From: an uncultured Aquimarina sp.
Lineage (GTDB): Bacteria; Bacteroidota; Bacteroidia; Flavobacteriales; Flavobacteriaceae
Assembly (NCBI RefSeq): GCF_947500065.1
Contig: NZ_CANMQT010000018.1
Coordinates: 1-59,547, forward strand
Length of the DNA stretch: 59,547 bases
Direction of reading: 5' to 3'
Below the pieces are notes generated by a model that was not told where the DNA came from, searched no databases, and saw only the letters and a program-made list of their open reading frames with translations. Within the stretch, counting starts at the first letter, position 1. Each line of letters begins with the position of its first letter. Made by a program: the position numbers and the translations under genes. Positions 8,401 through 15,994 of the stretch are shown here, piece by piece.

Positions 8401-9827
8401 GGGGTAAAAATGATGAACTAATTAGTAAAGTAGATGAGGTAAAAGGTAAAAAAACAGGATTCACCTATGATGAAACTGGTAATCTACAGTCCGCTACCTA
8501 TAATAACGGTTGGGAGACCCTCTATAAAATGCCAGATGCTGTGGGTAACCTTTTTAAAACTAAAAGCAGAAAAGATAGAACTTATGATACTGGTGGTAAA
8601 TTAAAAAAAGATGATAAAGCAGCATATACCTATGATGCAGAAGGAAATCTAATCACCAAGTTTGTATCTGTAGCAGATAGCCCAAAAGATATTGGTGAAT
8701 GGACCTACGAATGGTTCGGTAACGGAATGCTAAAAAAGGTAACTACACCCAAAAAGAAGCAGATTACTTTTGAATATGATGCTTTAGGTCGCAGAACAGC
8801 AAAAATTGTTGAAAGCAATAACCGCTTCTCCCCTTCCAAAGGGGAGATATCCGCTTCAGGCGGACAGAGGGGATTAGTTACTCGATTCATCTGGGATGGA
8901 AATGTCCCCTTACACGAATGGACATACGACCTAAAAGATCGACCCGCTCTCTATGTAGATGCTTTTGGTGAAGTAAAAAGTGATGAAACAGAACCCACAC
9001 CAACAATTCAAGCTAATAATACTACCTCAAGCGAAATCGAGAGCGCATTAACTACCTGGCTGTTTGAATCTAATAGTTTTGTGCCTGCAGCTAAACTAGT
9101 AGGAAATAAACGCTACAGTATTGCTTGTGATTATTTAGGAACACCTGTGCAAGCCTATGATGAACAAGGTAAAAAAGTATGGGATTGTGAGTTGGATATT
9201 TACGGAAATGTTCGTAGTATTGAAGGAGATAAAACGTTCATACCTTTTAGATATCAAGGACAGTATGAAGATGCTGAAACTGGACTGTATTATAATAGAT
9301 TTAGGTATTATTCTGCGAATAGTGGAACTTATATAAGTCAAGATCCGATTGGTTTAGAGGGGGGTAGTAAGATGTATAGTTATGTTCATGATTCTAATTC
9401 TTTTGTTGATATATTAGGATTAGCTATAATCCCTGCTAAAACTGTTGGACCTAACGGAGAAGTCTTAACTGCTAATGCAACTGTTACTCAAGCTGATTTA
9501 GGAACCGGAACTAATACCAATGCCTCCTCTAGAAGATATGCCAGAAGTTTAGGTAATGTAGACGATGATGCTGGTCATATGATTGGTAAGCAACTTGGAG
9601 GATCCGGAGGGAAGAAAAATGTATTTCCTCAAGATTTCCACGTTAATAGAGGTGCTTTTGCTCAATTTGAGGGAGAAGTTACGGATTTGGTCAGAACTCA
9701 CGGCAGTGCAGATATTGATATTCAGTTCAGTTATGGAAATGGAGGAACACGTCCTACAAGAGTTAGGTATACCGCAACTGCCCCTGACGGTACAAGATTA
9801 ACACAAAGATTTAATAATCATCATTAA
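5409..9827 (+). CDS. PAAR-RHS polymorphic toxin with C-terminal DNA/RNA non-specific nuclease
   Basis: The protein (1472 residues) is a T6SS cargo effector. Residues about 40-205 are PAAR-like with hydrophobic segments (G-I-D-M-H-P; G-S-A-T-V-L-A-D-G-S-P). A DUF6531-type segment follows at about 290-360 (G-E-P-V-D-A-A-T-G-R-V). YD/RHS repeats run from about 420 to 1290 and build the cage. The RHS core ends near 1312-1340 (Y-Y-N-R-F-R-Y-Y, then S-Q-D-P-I-G-L-E-G-G). The last ~133 residues are the toxin: D-D-A-G-H-M-I (His1390), L-G-G-S-G-G, N-V-F-P-Q-D and N-R-G-A-F-A-Q-F-E match the Endonuclea_NS_2 type, with His1390 the likely catalytic base. It overlaps the upstream gene by 10 bases; its likely immunity gene starts 2 bases after the stop. 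An inserted palindromic repeat codes for residues about 1138-1155. Confidence 0.92.
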   Translation: MGVGNTANTASRGGKEASESGGFLGMLGEGKSKLDNFQASLASVLPSIPGQPAGKFQDIAIGIDMHPTMFPPSPVMAVPHVGMVFDILGALFAAISTVVPPPPEPQVDDAGEPIPQPVSVSSVAVAIVQALKPSVLVNNKFIANAGISIQHLPGIILHALPSVSPMASSEMFMGSATVLADGSPFSAQFLPALSCNLVGIPAPFRPKKAKPKVSLMAPTSSLLTVIPGGKPVLVGGPPTIDLFALAINLGLKGLGKLWKKGGDKFQKYIDDLAPKNPSKAARLQPFKCKMFGEPVDAATGRVFAENTDFSLPGPIPIEWNRIYHSDGEVESPIGSNWHHSYYIGYWEMDNDFITILLPDSREIVVPPLQPGDRFYHRREKITWIRNEEGYAYRDADGLTYHFATFGNGDRFHPIEKITNDLGYQIQFQYTNTGVLKQIIDSVGRIITVESNDQQRITGVWTGNKNKKNYLIRYEVDHNDNLIKVTDANDVSKHFYYEGHLLVRLTNQSGLNFYWEYEGKADKAKCIHTWGDDGILEYWTQYEKGKTISTNSLGHATTYYYDEKNLIYRITDAKQGETYQEYNDFQDLMMVTDPLGYTTKYEYDRSGNLISILNPNGDTTLLEYTEDNKIKSYRSPGGATAEWKYDEEGKLIRRRYTDGTTAAYIYEGKRLKSIKDQEGLITTMDWGIQETLERISLHDGRSVQWMYDELGQVTKHIGIKGSTTTYQYDPMGNVTKLVEPDGNVHHFKYDASGNVIEAKDNKRQVNFTYWGLGNLKSRTENGKTIEFQYNTEEQLQSIINEENEVYRFTLDPMGQIIGEWGFDGLQRRYIRDRAGRVVKVLRPDERWTRYMYNGNGNILTADHYDGTGEYFTYDGDGKLIEATNAFNTVKLSYDKGRVTEEMQNDYTVESIYDRSGNRTQIQSSLGADITHDFTKSGDLIRTATDGWEANFERDAMGLEIRRMVSGGIDMTTKRDQFGRVTQHHIQSKNIEGRKMSYRWGKNDELISKVDEVKGKKTGFTYDETGNLQSATYNNGWETLYKMPDAVGNLFKTKSRKDRTYDTGGKLKKDDKAAYTYDAEGNLITKFVSVADSPKDIGEWTYEWFGNGMLKKVTTPKKKQITFEYDALGRRTAKIVESNNRFSPSKGEISASGGQRGLVTRFIWDGNVPLHEWTYDLKDRPALYVDAFGEVKSDETEPTPTIQANNTTSSEIESALTTWLFESNSFVPAAKLVGNKRYSIACDYLGTPVQAYDEQGKKVWDCELDIYGNVRSIEGDKTFIPFRYQGQYEDAETGLYYNRFRYYSANSGTYISQDPIGLEGGSKMYSYVHDSNSFVDILGLAIIPAKTVGPNGEVLTANATVTQADLGTGTNTNASSRRYARSLGNVDDDAGHMIGKQLGGSGGKKNVFPQDFHVNRGAFAQFEGEVTDLVRTHGSADIDIQFSYGNGGTRPTRVRYTATAPDGTRLTQRFNNHH
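8828..8874. repeat. Palindromic repeat inserted in frame in the RHS gene
   Basis: The segment makes two adjacent hairpins: TCTCCCCTT (8828-8836) with AAGGGGAGA (8840-8848), and TCCGC (8851-8855) with GCGGA (8861-8865), followed by AGAGGGG. It is much richer in G and C than its surroundings. It is translated as SPSKGEISASGGQRG, a Gly/Ser-rich stretch unlike the neighbouring YD repeats. Short palindromic repeats of this kind are scattered in Bacteroidota genomes, usually between genes (remembered pattern, not searched here). Confidence 0.6.
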
Positions 9828-9829
9828 TT

Positions 9830-10261
9830 ATGACTTTAGAAGATAAAAATATAATAGATAAATTAATCATCGATTTCATTCGAGATATGAATGATTGGGA
9901 AAAATATTGTTTAGAGTTAGAAGAGGATGAATCAATTCCTTTTAATGAAGAAGCTATAAAACAGAAACAGAAACTTATTGAACTTTTTCAAAATTATTGC
10001 ACAGATAAAGATCGTAAAAATGGAAGTCCTAATACAGTAACATATGGAGAAGAAGGTTCTTATGTTTATGACTTTGAAGATGAAGAAATAATAAACATAG
10101 AAGAAGAGAAAAATAATAGGGTGATTGTTTCAACCACAAGAACTAAACCAATGGAAAAAAAACATAAATATGTAGTTGTCAAAAAAAGTGATAAATGGCT
10201 AATCGATTCTAAAAAAAGATATTCTTCATATAAAGAGAAATGGGAAAATGTTTCTTTATAA
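9830..10261 (+). CDS. Probable immunity protein for the RHS nuclease (NTF2-fold-like)
   Basis: The protein is 143 residues, acidic, without a signal peptide. The N-terminal half is helical (D-F-I-R-D-M-N-D-W-E-K-Y). The C-terminal half ends in beta strands with V-I-V-S-T-T-R and H-K-Y-V-V-V-K-K-S-D-K-W-L-I-D-S. That last pattern, a strand pair ending in 'K-W-L-I-D', is typical of NTF2-like folds, including NTF2-fold immunity proteins. The gene starts 2 bases after the toxin stop codon, the standard place for cognate immunity, so the cytoplasmic role is probably to bind and block the nuclease tip. The family call is a guess from the pattern; the immunity role is an inference from position. Confidence 0.6.
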   Translation: MTLEDKNIIDKLIIDFIRDMNDWEKYCLELEEDESIPFNEEAIKQKQKLIELFQNYCTDKDRKNGSPNTVTYGEEGSYVYDFEDEEIINIEEEKNNRVIVSTTRTKPMEKKHKYVVVKKSDKWLIDSKKRYSSYKEKWENVSL

Positions 10262-10394
10262 ATATCAATGTAAGTTGATATAAAAGTTATGAGTTAAAAT
10301 TCAAATGAAATCCAAAAAAAGCATTATAAAAATTACAAACCAGTTTCATTGACTATATAAAACATTCAGTGTATAAAGTTTTTTTTAGATAAAT

Positions 10395-10967
10395 ATGTCA
10401 TATAAAGAAGAAATTAAAAGGTTAGGAAAGTTTATTCCAATCAATGATAACCCAACTGGAAACTTAACGAAAATAGAAATAGATAATATAGGAGTTACCA
10501 TTGGGGCTAAATTACCAAATGATTATACTGATTTTCTATTAAATTTTGGGATGGGAAGTTTTGAAAATAATATAGGGTTCAAACCAATAAAAGAAGATTC
10601 CGAATATATTCACCCCGAAAAAACAGGCATCCCTAATTTTAAATTCTATGCTTCTAGTATAAGTGTGTTTTTTGGTATTCATGAAAAAAGAATTTATGAT
10701 ATTTTAGATAATTTTAATACTTACCTAGATAGAAGTCCTAATTTATTTTTACCAATTTTAACTGATGGTTTGGGTAATCTTATTGGTATACTGCTTGATA
10801 AAGAGAACTACGGTAAAATTTATTTTTGGGATCATGAATCAGAATGGGATGAAGATGATTACTTAGATGACACAGGTCAAGAAATGCCTGAAGAAGCTAA
10901 ATTCCAAAATCTATGGCTATTAGCTGATAACTTTACTGATTTTCTAAAACGATGTTCTGCAGGTTAG
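10395..10967 (+). CDS. SMI1/KNR4-family immunity-type protein
   Basis: The protein has 190 residues. It shows the SMI1/KNR4 (SUKH) plan: an early helix followed by L-P-N-D-Y-T-D-F-L-L-N-F-G (residues about 40-53), then F-L-P-I-L-T-D-G-L-G-N-L-I-G (about 115-130) and I-Y-F-W-D-H-E-S-E-W, with an acidic loop and a closing helix. SUKH proteins are common immunity proteins against nuclease and other toxin tips. It sits 133 bases after the first immunity gene with no toxin tip between them. It is therefore either a second protector or an orphan immunity gene kept against a toxin of a relative. Confidence 0.82.
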   Translation: MSYKEEIKRLGKFIPINDNPTGNLTKIEIDNIGVTIGAKLPNDYTDFLLNFGMGSFENNIGFKPIKEDSEYIHPEKTGIPNFKFYASSISVFFGIHEKRIYDILDNFNTYLDRSPNLFLPILTDGLGNLIGILLDKENYGKIYFWDHESEWDEDDYLDDTGQEMPEEAKFQNLWLLADNFTDFLKRCSAG

Positions 10968-10997
10968 TATGCAAGAAGAAAAAAATGATCAAATATT

Positions 10998-11387
10998 ATG
11001 GATAGAATGTCTAAAATACATGTTTGGATAGGGCTTACAAATATAAAAGAAGACGATTTTTACAAATATTTTGATGTAACTGGTTTTCAAGAAAGTAAAG
11101 AAGGAGAAGATTTTGAAATATGTGGATTTGCAAAGGATATTAACAAAGAAATATATAATGAGGATTTTATAGGTATTTATTTTGATGAAGACGATGATTC
11201 TTTAGAACTAGCTTTGGATGAATTACCTGATCCCGAATTAGTTGAAAAATTAATTAAACTCTGTTTAAAAAGTAATATTGAAAAAGCAAATGCTATGTTT
11301 TATTATACAGATACAAGGTTGGAAATAAATGACTCTTCAAAAAAATATAATGGATTAAATTATTTAGGTTGTTACGATTGGGATTAA
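10998..11387 (+). CDS. Imm22-type immunity protein
   Basis: The protein has 129 residues and is strongly acidic. The start K-I-H-V-W-I-G-L-T-N followed by an acidic helix, then F-E-I-C-G-F-A-K-D-I and Y-N-E-D-F-I-G-I-Y-F-D-E-D, matches my memory of the immunity protein 22 family (W-I-G near the start and D-E-D-F in the middle). The first Met at 10998 is followed by another at 11007; either may be used. It is 30 bases after the SMI1/KNR4 gene and probably co-transcribed. No matching toxin tip is present in the window, so it may be an orphan immunity gene. Confidence 0.65.
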   Translation: MDRMSKIHVWIGLTNIKEDDFYKYFDVTGFQESKEGEDFEICGFAKDINKEIYNEDFIGIYFDEDDDSLELALDELPDPELVEKLIKLCLKSNIEKANAMFYYTDTRLEINDSSKKYNGLNYLGCYDWD

Positions 11388-11456
11388 CGAAGATTAAAAA
11401 GTTAAAATTCAGAAATTTCTAATGATTTGGTATATTGAGGTTCTAATTAACCAACA

Positions 11457-11867
11457 ATGAGGAACCCTAAGATCTATAGCATACCCTTATTTTTATTTTA
11501 CTTTTCTTTTTCTCTAATCGCTCAGGATGTTCCCGATGTATACATAGAAACTGAAGCAGTTATAAAAGAAATCAATTTTAAGATTAGAAGACGTAGATCT
11601 TCTGTCACTGCTACGGTAGATTATAAAACATTAGAAGGAGATAGCCTTACTAGCACTATACAATTAATCCACATACCTTTTATCGGAGCTATTGATAAAG
11701 AAGGGGATCACATCAAAATATTGTATAACAAGGAAACCCCTATCCTACTCACTACCAAAAGCTCTTCTTTTTTACAATCATATGGCTTATATATTTTTAT
11801 TGCTTTAGGAATAATTATTTTGATTTTTAGATTAAAAAAAAGACGAATTAATAATTCTGTTTCCTAA
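11457..11867 (+). CDS. Small exported membrane protein, DUF3592-like
   Basis: The protein has 136 residues, with a signal peptide or N-terminal helix (about 6-22, ending S-L-I-A-Q), a beta-rich middle and a C-terminal helix (about 104-122) followed by a basic tail (R-L-K-K-R-R). The middle has Y-I-E-T-E-A-V-I-K-E-I, T-A-T-V-D-Y-K-T-L-E-G-D and I-K-I-L-Y-N-K-E-T-P, which fits the DUF3592 pattern also seen in the gene at 360-935. It follows the immunity genes on the same strand. Function is unknown. It could be an unrelated small envelope protein that happens to share the layout. Confidence 0.5.
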   Translation: MRNPKIYSIPLFLFYFSFSLIAQDVPDVYIETEAVIKEINFKIRRRRSSVTATVDYKTLEGDSLTSTIQLIHIPFIGAIDKEGDHIKILYNKETPILLTTKSSSFLQSYGLYIFIALGIIILIFRLKKRRINNSVS

Positions 11868-11980
11868 TAGTAACGAGTCTAACAATTGTTAAAAGGCATA
11901 GCACTATTACAAATTATAAAACCAATATTTCTTTATATCAATCATTTTTGTAACTTTAAAAAGCTAATCACCTAACTTAT

Positions 11981-14182
11981 ATGGCATATACAGGGCAAGA
12001 GTTTGTCACTTTAACAGAAAAAACCATGCTTTATCTTATTGTTTTGGATAAAGAAGGAAAAGTACATTATGCTAATAAACGAAGTGAAACCTTATTTCAA
12101 TTACCTAATGATCAAATAATTGGGAAATCTATTCTCGATTTTATTATTGATAAAGAAGAAAATGAATTTGAAGAAATTTTATCTAAATGCTGTTCTCTTC
12201 AATCTCCGCAAAATTACACTTTTCGGTTTTCACCAGCGCCTAACACCGGAATACTTACCCTAAAATTTGATTTCATACTGTCTAATGATCTCATTTATGC
12301 TTCGGGAATTGACATTACCGAAGAAAATAAAGAACATCATTCTTTAATTGCATTATCTAAACTTACCAAAACAGGAGCCTGGTATTACAACCCTATTAGT
12401 GAAGAAATGTTTTTTTCTAAAGAATGTTATAATCTTCATGAGTTAGAACCAGGTACTCCGATGACCATGGAAAAAGCGATAAGCTATTATCGTCCAGAAT
12501 CAAGACCAAAAATATGGAAGCTTCTTGAAGATTTAATCAATAAAAAATCTACTGATTATACGGAAAAAATAATCACAGAAAAAGGTACTGAAAAATGGAT
12601 TAGAGTTTTAGGAGAACCTATTATTCATAATGATAAAGTGATTTTTATTAATGGAAGTTTTGCTGATATTACGGAACGGCATAATTATCTAGAAAAATTA
12701 AAATACAACGAAGAAACCAAACACCTAGCGCTCAAAGGGATTCGTTCTGGATTATTTGATCATCATTTTGATATAGATGCCACATACTATAGTGCTGATT
12801 TTAAAAAAATGCTCGGACTACCTTTGGATAAAGATTTTATATCAACAAATTTAATAAAAGAATTAGTCCATCCAGAAGATACAGAACCTGCCCTTAAGCG
12901 ACATATAGAAGGGCTTAAAAAAGATGGCAATCACTACTTCAATCATTATAGATTAAAAAACAAAGAAGGTGTTTACCGATATTACGAAATCCACGGATAT
13001 CGTAGAAAAGATAAAAACAACCGGACTACCAGAATGATTGGTAATCTCATTGATGTAAACCAAAGAAAATTAAACGAGCATATTATAGCAGAAAGTCACA
13101 ATAGGTTATTAGCTATGATTAATAATGGTTTTGCTTATACCGTTTTATTAAACACCGCTGGAGAAATCTTAATGGCCGATGAGAACTCTTTAAAAATTAT
13201 AAAAAGAGATTTTAATGTAGATCCTTCTATAACATCTACTCTTTTTATAGATGTAATGCCTGTAAATTTTAGAAATAATTTTGCTCATGAATTCAATGAA
13301 GCGTTAAAAGGAAATACGGTAAAAAAAGAAATCGAAAGGATTACATATAAAGGTTCTGTACAATGGTTAGAATCAAAATACACTCCAATTAAGGATGAAG
13401 AAAACAAAATCAATTCTGTATTAGTAAGTTTTCATGATATCACAGAACAAAAAACCGCCGAACTAGCTATAAAAGAAGCCCATCTAAAAGAACAAGAATT
13501 AAGCAATCTAAAATCTAATATCTTATCCAATTTCAGTCACGAGATTAGAACTCCTCTAAATGGCATTATTACTATCAGCAACCTATTATTACTAGGAGAA
13601 GAGAACCCCAATGATCGTGAAAAATTAGCTGAATACTTAAATGAAAGCAAAGAACGGCTCCTTGCTACTATCAATAACTTATCACATTATAGTGAAATCG
13701 AGACCATTCAAAAAAACCTTAATTATGTTGAAGCAGATATTAACTACACTGTAGAAACTTCTTATCGAGAATATCGTCATTTTGCAAATTCTAAAAATTT
13801 AAAGTATATTTTGAAATTGGATGAAAGCTGTCCTTCTGCTAAGATTGATGAAGACATTTTTCATACAGCCATAAATAATATTATCCACAATTCAATTAAA
13901 TACACAAACAAAGGAAAAGTAATTATTAAGGTTAAAGCTAAAAAACACAACATCCAAATTTTAATAAAAGATTCAGGAATTGGAATCGGAAAGGATAATC
14001 TTAAGAAAATATTTGATCCTTTTATACAAGAAAGTATAGGACTTAGTCGTAAATATGAAGGTACTGGAATCGGTTTAAGTTTATCCAAAAGATATATTGA
14101 AATCCTTGGTGGAAAAATAGAAGTTATTAGTAAATTGAATCAAGGAACCAAATTTATCATTACAATCCCCAAGAATATATGA
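11981..14182 (+). CDS. Soluble multi-PAS sensor histidine kinase
   Basis: The protein (733 residues) has no signal peptide or membrane segment, so it should sense in the cytoplasm. Four PAS/PAC units can be traced: about 10-115, 118-232 (ends in W-I-R-V-L-G-E-P-I), 236-360 and 372-490 (ends in V-S-F-H-D-I-T-E). HisKA follows with N-F-S-H-E-I-R-T-P-L-N-G (His520). The ATPase domain has N-N-I-I-H-N-S-I-K-Y-T (N box), D-S-G-I-G-I-G (G1), F-D-P-F-I-Q (F box) and G-T-G-I-G-L-S (G2). All catalytic boxes look intact. The last codons overlap the response regulator start by 4 bases. It sits between the T6SS effector genes and the convergent clpV-tssBC genes; a role in T6SS control is only suggested by position. 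Confidence 0.9.
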   Translation: MAYTGQEFVTLTEKTMLYLIVLDKEGKVHYANKRSETLFQLPNDQIIGKSILDFIIDKEENEFEEILSKCCSLQSPQNYTFRFSPAPNTGILTLKFDFILSNDLIYASGIDITEENKEHHSLIALSKLTKTGAWYYNPISEEMFFSKECYNLHELEPGTPMTMEKAISYYRPESRPKIWKLLEDLINKKSTDYTEKIITEKGTEKWIRVLGEPIIHNDKVIFINGSFADITERHNYLEKLKYNEETKHLALKGIRSGLFDHHFDIDATYYSADFKKMLGLPLDKDFISTNLIKELVHPEDTEPALKRHIEGLKKDGNHYFNHYRLKNKEGVYRYYEIHGYRRKDKNNRTTRMIGNLIDVNQRKLNEHIIAESHNRLLAMINNGFAYTVLLNTAGEILMADENSLKIIKRDFNVDPSITSTLFIDVMPVNFRNNFAHEFNEALKGNTVKKEIERITYKGSVQWLESKYTPIKDEENKINSVLVSFHDITEQKTAELAIKEAHLKEQELSNLKSNILSNFSHEIRTPLNGIITISNLLLLGEENPNDREKLAEYLNESKERLLATINNLSHYSEIETIQKNLNYVEADINYTVETSYREYRHFANSKNLKYILKLDESCPSAKIDEDIFHTAINNIIHNSIKYTNKGKVIIKVKAKKHNIQILIKDSGIGIGKDNLKKIFDPFIQESIGLSRKYEGTGIGLSLSKRYIEILGGKIEVISKLNQGTKFIITIPKNI

Positions 14183-14574
14183 ATATACTTTACGTAGAAG
14201 ATAATAAGATAAATGCCATGGTCATGAATAAGATGTTATCTAAAAATTCATCTAATATCATGATTGCGGAAAATGGACCTGTTGCCTTAAAAATGGTAAA
14301 AGAATCGACTCTTGATTTAATATTGGTAGATATAAATCTTGGTTTAAACCAAATGGATGGGTGTGAACTACTTAAGCGCTTTAAACAACTAGATAGGTTA
14401 AAAACTATTCCTATATACGCTGTAACCGCTTATGCAATGCCTGGTGATGCTCAGAAATTCATTAAGATTGGTTTTGATAAATATTTTTCTAAACCTGTTA
14501 ATTTTGATAAACTGTTAACCGCTATTTCTAAGGTGAGGAAAGGATTAAATAATAAAACGAGTGTTAAAAAATAA
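14179..14574 (+). CDS. Single-domain response regulator
   Basis: The protein (131 residues) is a receiver domain without an output domain. It shows the acidic pair in V-E-D-N (residues 6-9), the phospho-acceptor Asp51 in L-I-L-V-D-I-N, the Thr in A-V-T-A-Y-A-M and the Lys in F-S-K-P-V. It overlaps the kinase gene by 4 bases (ATGA), so translation is probably coupled and the kinase is its likely partner. Without a DNA-binding domain it must act through protein contacts or pass the phosphate on. The spacing in the kinase-to-regulator pair suggests a split version of a hybrid kinase. Confidence 0.9.
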   Translation: MNILYVEDNKINAMVMNKMLSKNSSNIMIAENGPVALKMVKESTLDLILVDINLGLNQMDGCELLKRFKQLDRLKTIPIYAVTAYAMPGDAQKFIKIGFDKYFSKPVNFDKLLTAISKVRKGLNNKTSVKK

Positions 14575-14590
14575 CACCCGCTTTATTTAT
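14551..14590. terminator. Terminator-like hairpin between convergent genes
   Basis: GTGTTA (14561-14566) pairs with TAACAC (14572-14577), and the stem can be extended with mismatches by AAA/TTT flanks. The hairpin overlaps the stop codon of the response regulator and is followed by TTTATTT. It probably serves the response regulator on the + strand and may also serve tssC on the - strand. Confidence 0.5.
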
Positions 14591-14621
14591 AATATATAAC
14601 TATTATTTAATTCTAATTTAT

Positions 14622-15974
14622 CTACTGCTGCTCATAATCAGAATCCCATTCCGTTCCATCATCGCCTTTCTGACCATCCATTTTAATCATAAAATTCTTA
14701 GCTGGAAAATAAGGTTTCATATGTATATCAAGGTATACTCTATCTTTTTGATTCGGATCTTGCTCAAAACGTTTGATCGAAAAATCTTCAATTAATTGAT
14801 CTGGTCCAGTTATTTCATCTAGAAATTTAACTATTTGCCCCATTAACTCTTTACGAGTTCTAGCATTAAAGTTTTCGAAGGCTCTTCTGTTTAAGAAGTC
14901 CATCAGTACTTTAGTTACATAATCAAATACTCTAACTACAGAATATGTCTGTAAACCTAGATTATCTCCATTAAATAGAGTTTTTGCAGAGAAAGCCATT
15001 ACTTTTCCATACTCATTAACCATAGGTACCAATCCAAGCTTTTCTAGCTGTGCAATTTCACTTTTCTTTAAATCAAAACGAACTCCATCAACTTCATTAA
15101 TTCCACCATGTTTCTTACCAGCAGCAACCTGAGACATTAATGTTCTATATACTTGTCCTGCTAATGCACTAGATGGCGGCACAAAAAGATCATCTTCTTC
15201 TCCAACTTCATCATGCTTCCCTCTTCCAACTAACCAGTTACAAGCCATCATTACATTGGATCTGTATTTATCACCTCCTGTAAGATTAGCAGCTTCAAAC
15301 ATTTCCATAACATCATCTGGTTCATCAAGATGTTCGAAATCCGTAATCATCATTACTTTATTTTCGTGAGCTATTTTAGCCCACTTCTCCACTACTTTGT
15401 TAGAACCAAGATATCCAGGTATCACTAAAATACCATAATTATCTCTTAAATCCAGACGATCATATCCTTGTACTAACTCTTCTTGAACTGCATCAATAAA
15501 TCTGGTATTATCCAAATCCTTTAACTGCTCAAGTTCAGCATTCATGATATTAATATTCTTAACCTTTTGTGATTCTGTATTCTTAAAGAATAACGCTACT
15601 GATCTATAGGATTGCTCTAATTCTCTGGTTTGTTCCAGTGCGGCTCCTAAGTTTTTTTCTAAAGATTTACCTGCAATTGCAGAACGTTTCTCAGATTCAT
15701 CTACCATTTCAGAAAGATCATCAGAAGATGACAAAACATCACTCCAAATTTCTAATGTCTTCTGGAGTTTAGCTCTTTCTAATTTTTTAGTTGATTCCGT
15801 AAGAAAAATCTTTTTACGTGCTTTACGATCAGGATTCATATTCTGAACGTCATCTATACACGCTTCTAAAAGATCAAAACCACCATATTTGGCTAATTTT
15901 TCTTCGTTTATTTTTAATTCCTTTGCTGGATTTTCTATTTTAATACTCTCTTGAGCTTGTTTTCCTGCTGCCAT
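14622..15974 (-). CDS. tssC: T6SS contractile sheath large subunit TssC
   Basis: The protein (450 residues) is the larger of the two sheath subunits of the T6SS. The N-terminal 130 residues are helical and charged. The conserved core starts near R-D-N-Y-G-I-L-V-I-P-G-Y-L and continues with a long alpha/beta part; A-R-T-R-K-E-L-M-G-Q-I-V-K and the C-terminal strands (Y-L-D-I-H-M-K-P-Y-F-P-A-K-N-F) are typical of Bacteroidota TssC. The length fits the T6SSiii form. It starts 20 bases after tssB in one unit with clpV. Together with TssB it would form the sheath that is later recycled by ClpV. Confidence 0.88.
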   Translation of the reverse strand: MAAGKQAQESIKIENPAKELKINEEKLAKYGGFDLLEACIDDVQNMNPDRKARKKIFLTESTKKLERAKLQKTLEIWSDVLSSSDDLSEMVDESEKRSAIAGKSLEKNLGAALEQTRELEQSYRSVALFFKNTESQKVKNINIMNAELEQLKDLDNTRFIDAVQEELVQGYDRLDLRDNYGILVIPGYLGSNKVVEKWAKIAHENKVMMITDFEHLDEPDDVMEMFEAANLTGGDKYRSNVMMACNWLVGRGKHDEVGEEDDLFVPPSSALAGQVYRTLMSQVAAGKKHGGINEVDGVRFDLKKSEIAQLEKLGLVPMVNEYGKVMAFSAKTLFNGDNLGLQTYSVVRVFDYVTKVLMDFLNRRAFENFNARTRKELMGQIVKFLDEITGPDQLIEDFSIKRFEQDPNQKDRVYLDIHMKPYFPAKNFMIKMDGQKGDDGTEWDSDYEQQ

Positions 15975-15994
15975 GTATTCTGTATCTTTATCTT

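Noticed and set aside
10262..10394. Short hairpin ATATCAA/TTGATAT after the first immunity gene
   Set aside because: The stem is only 7 A/T-rich pairs and no T-run follows, so a terminator call is not supported.
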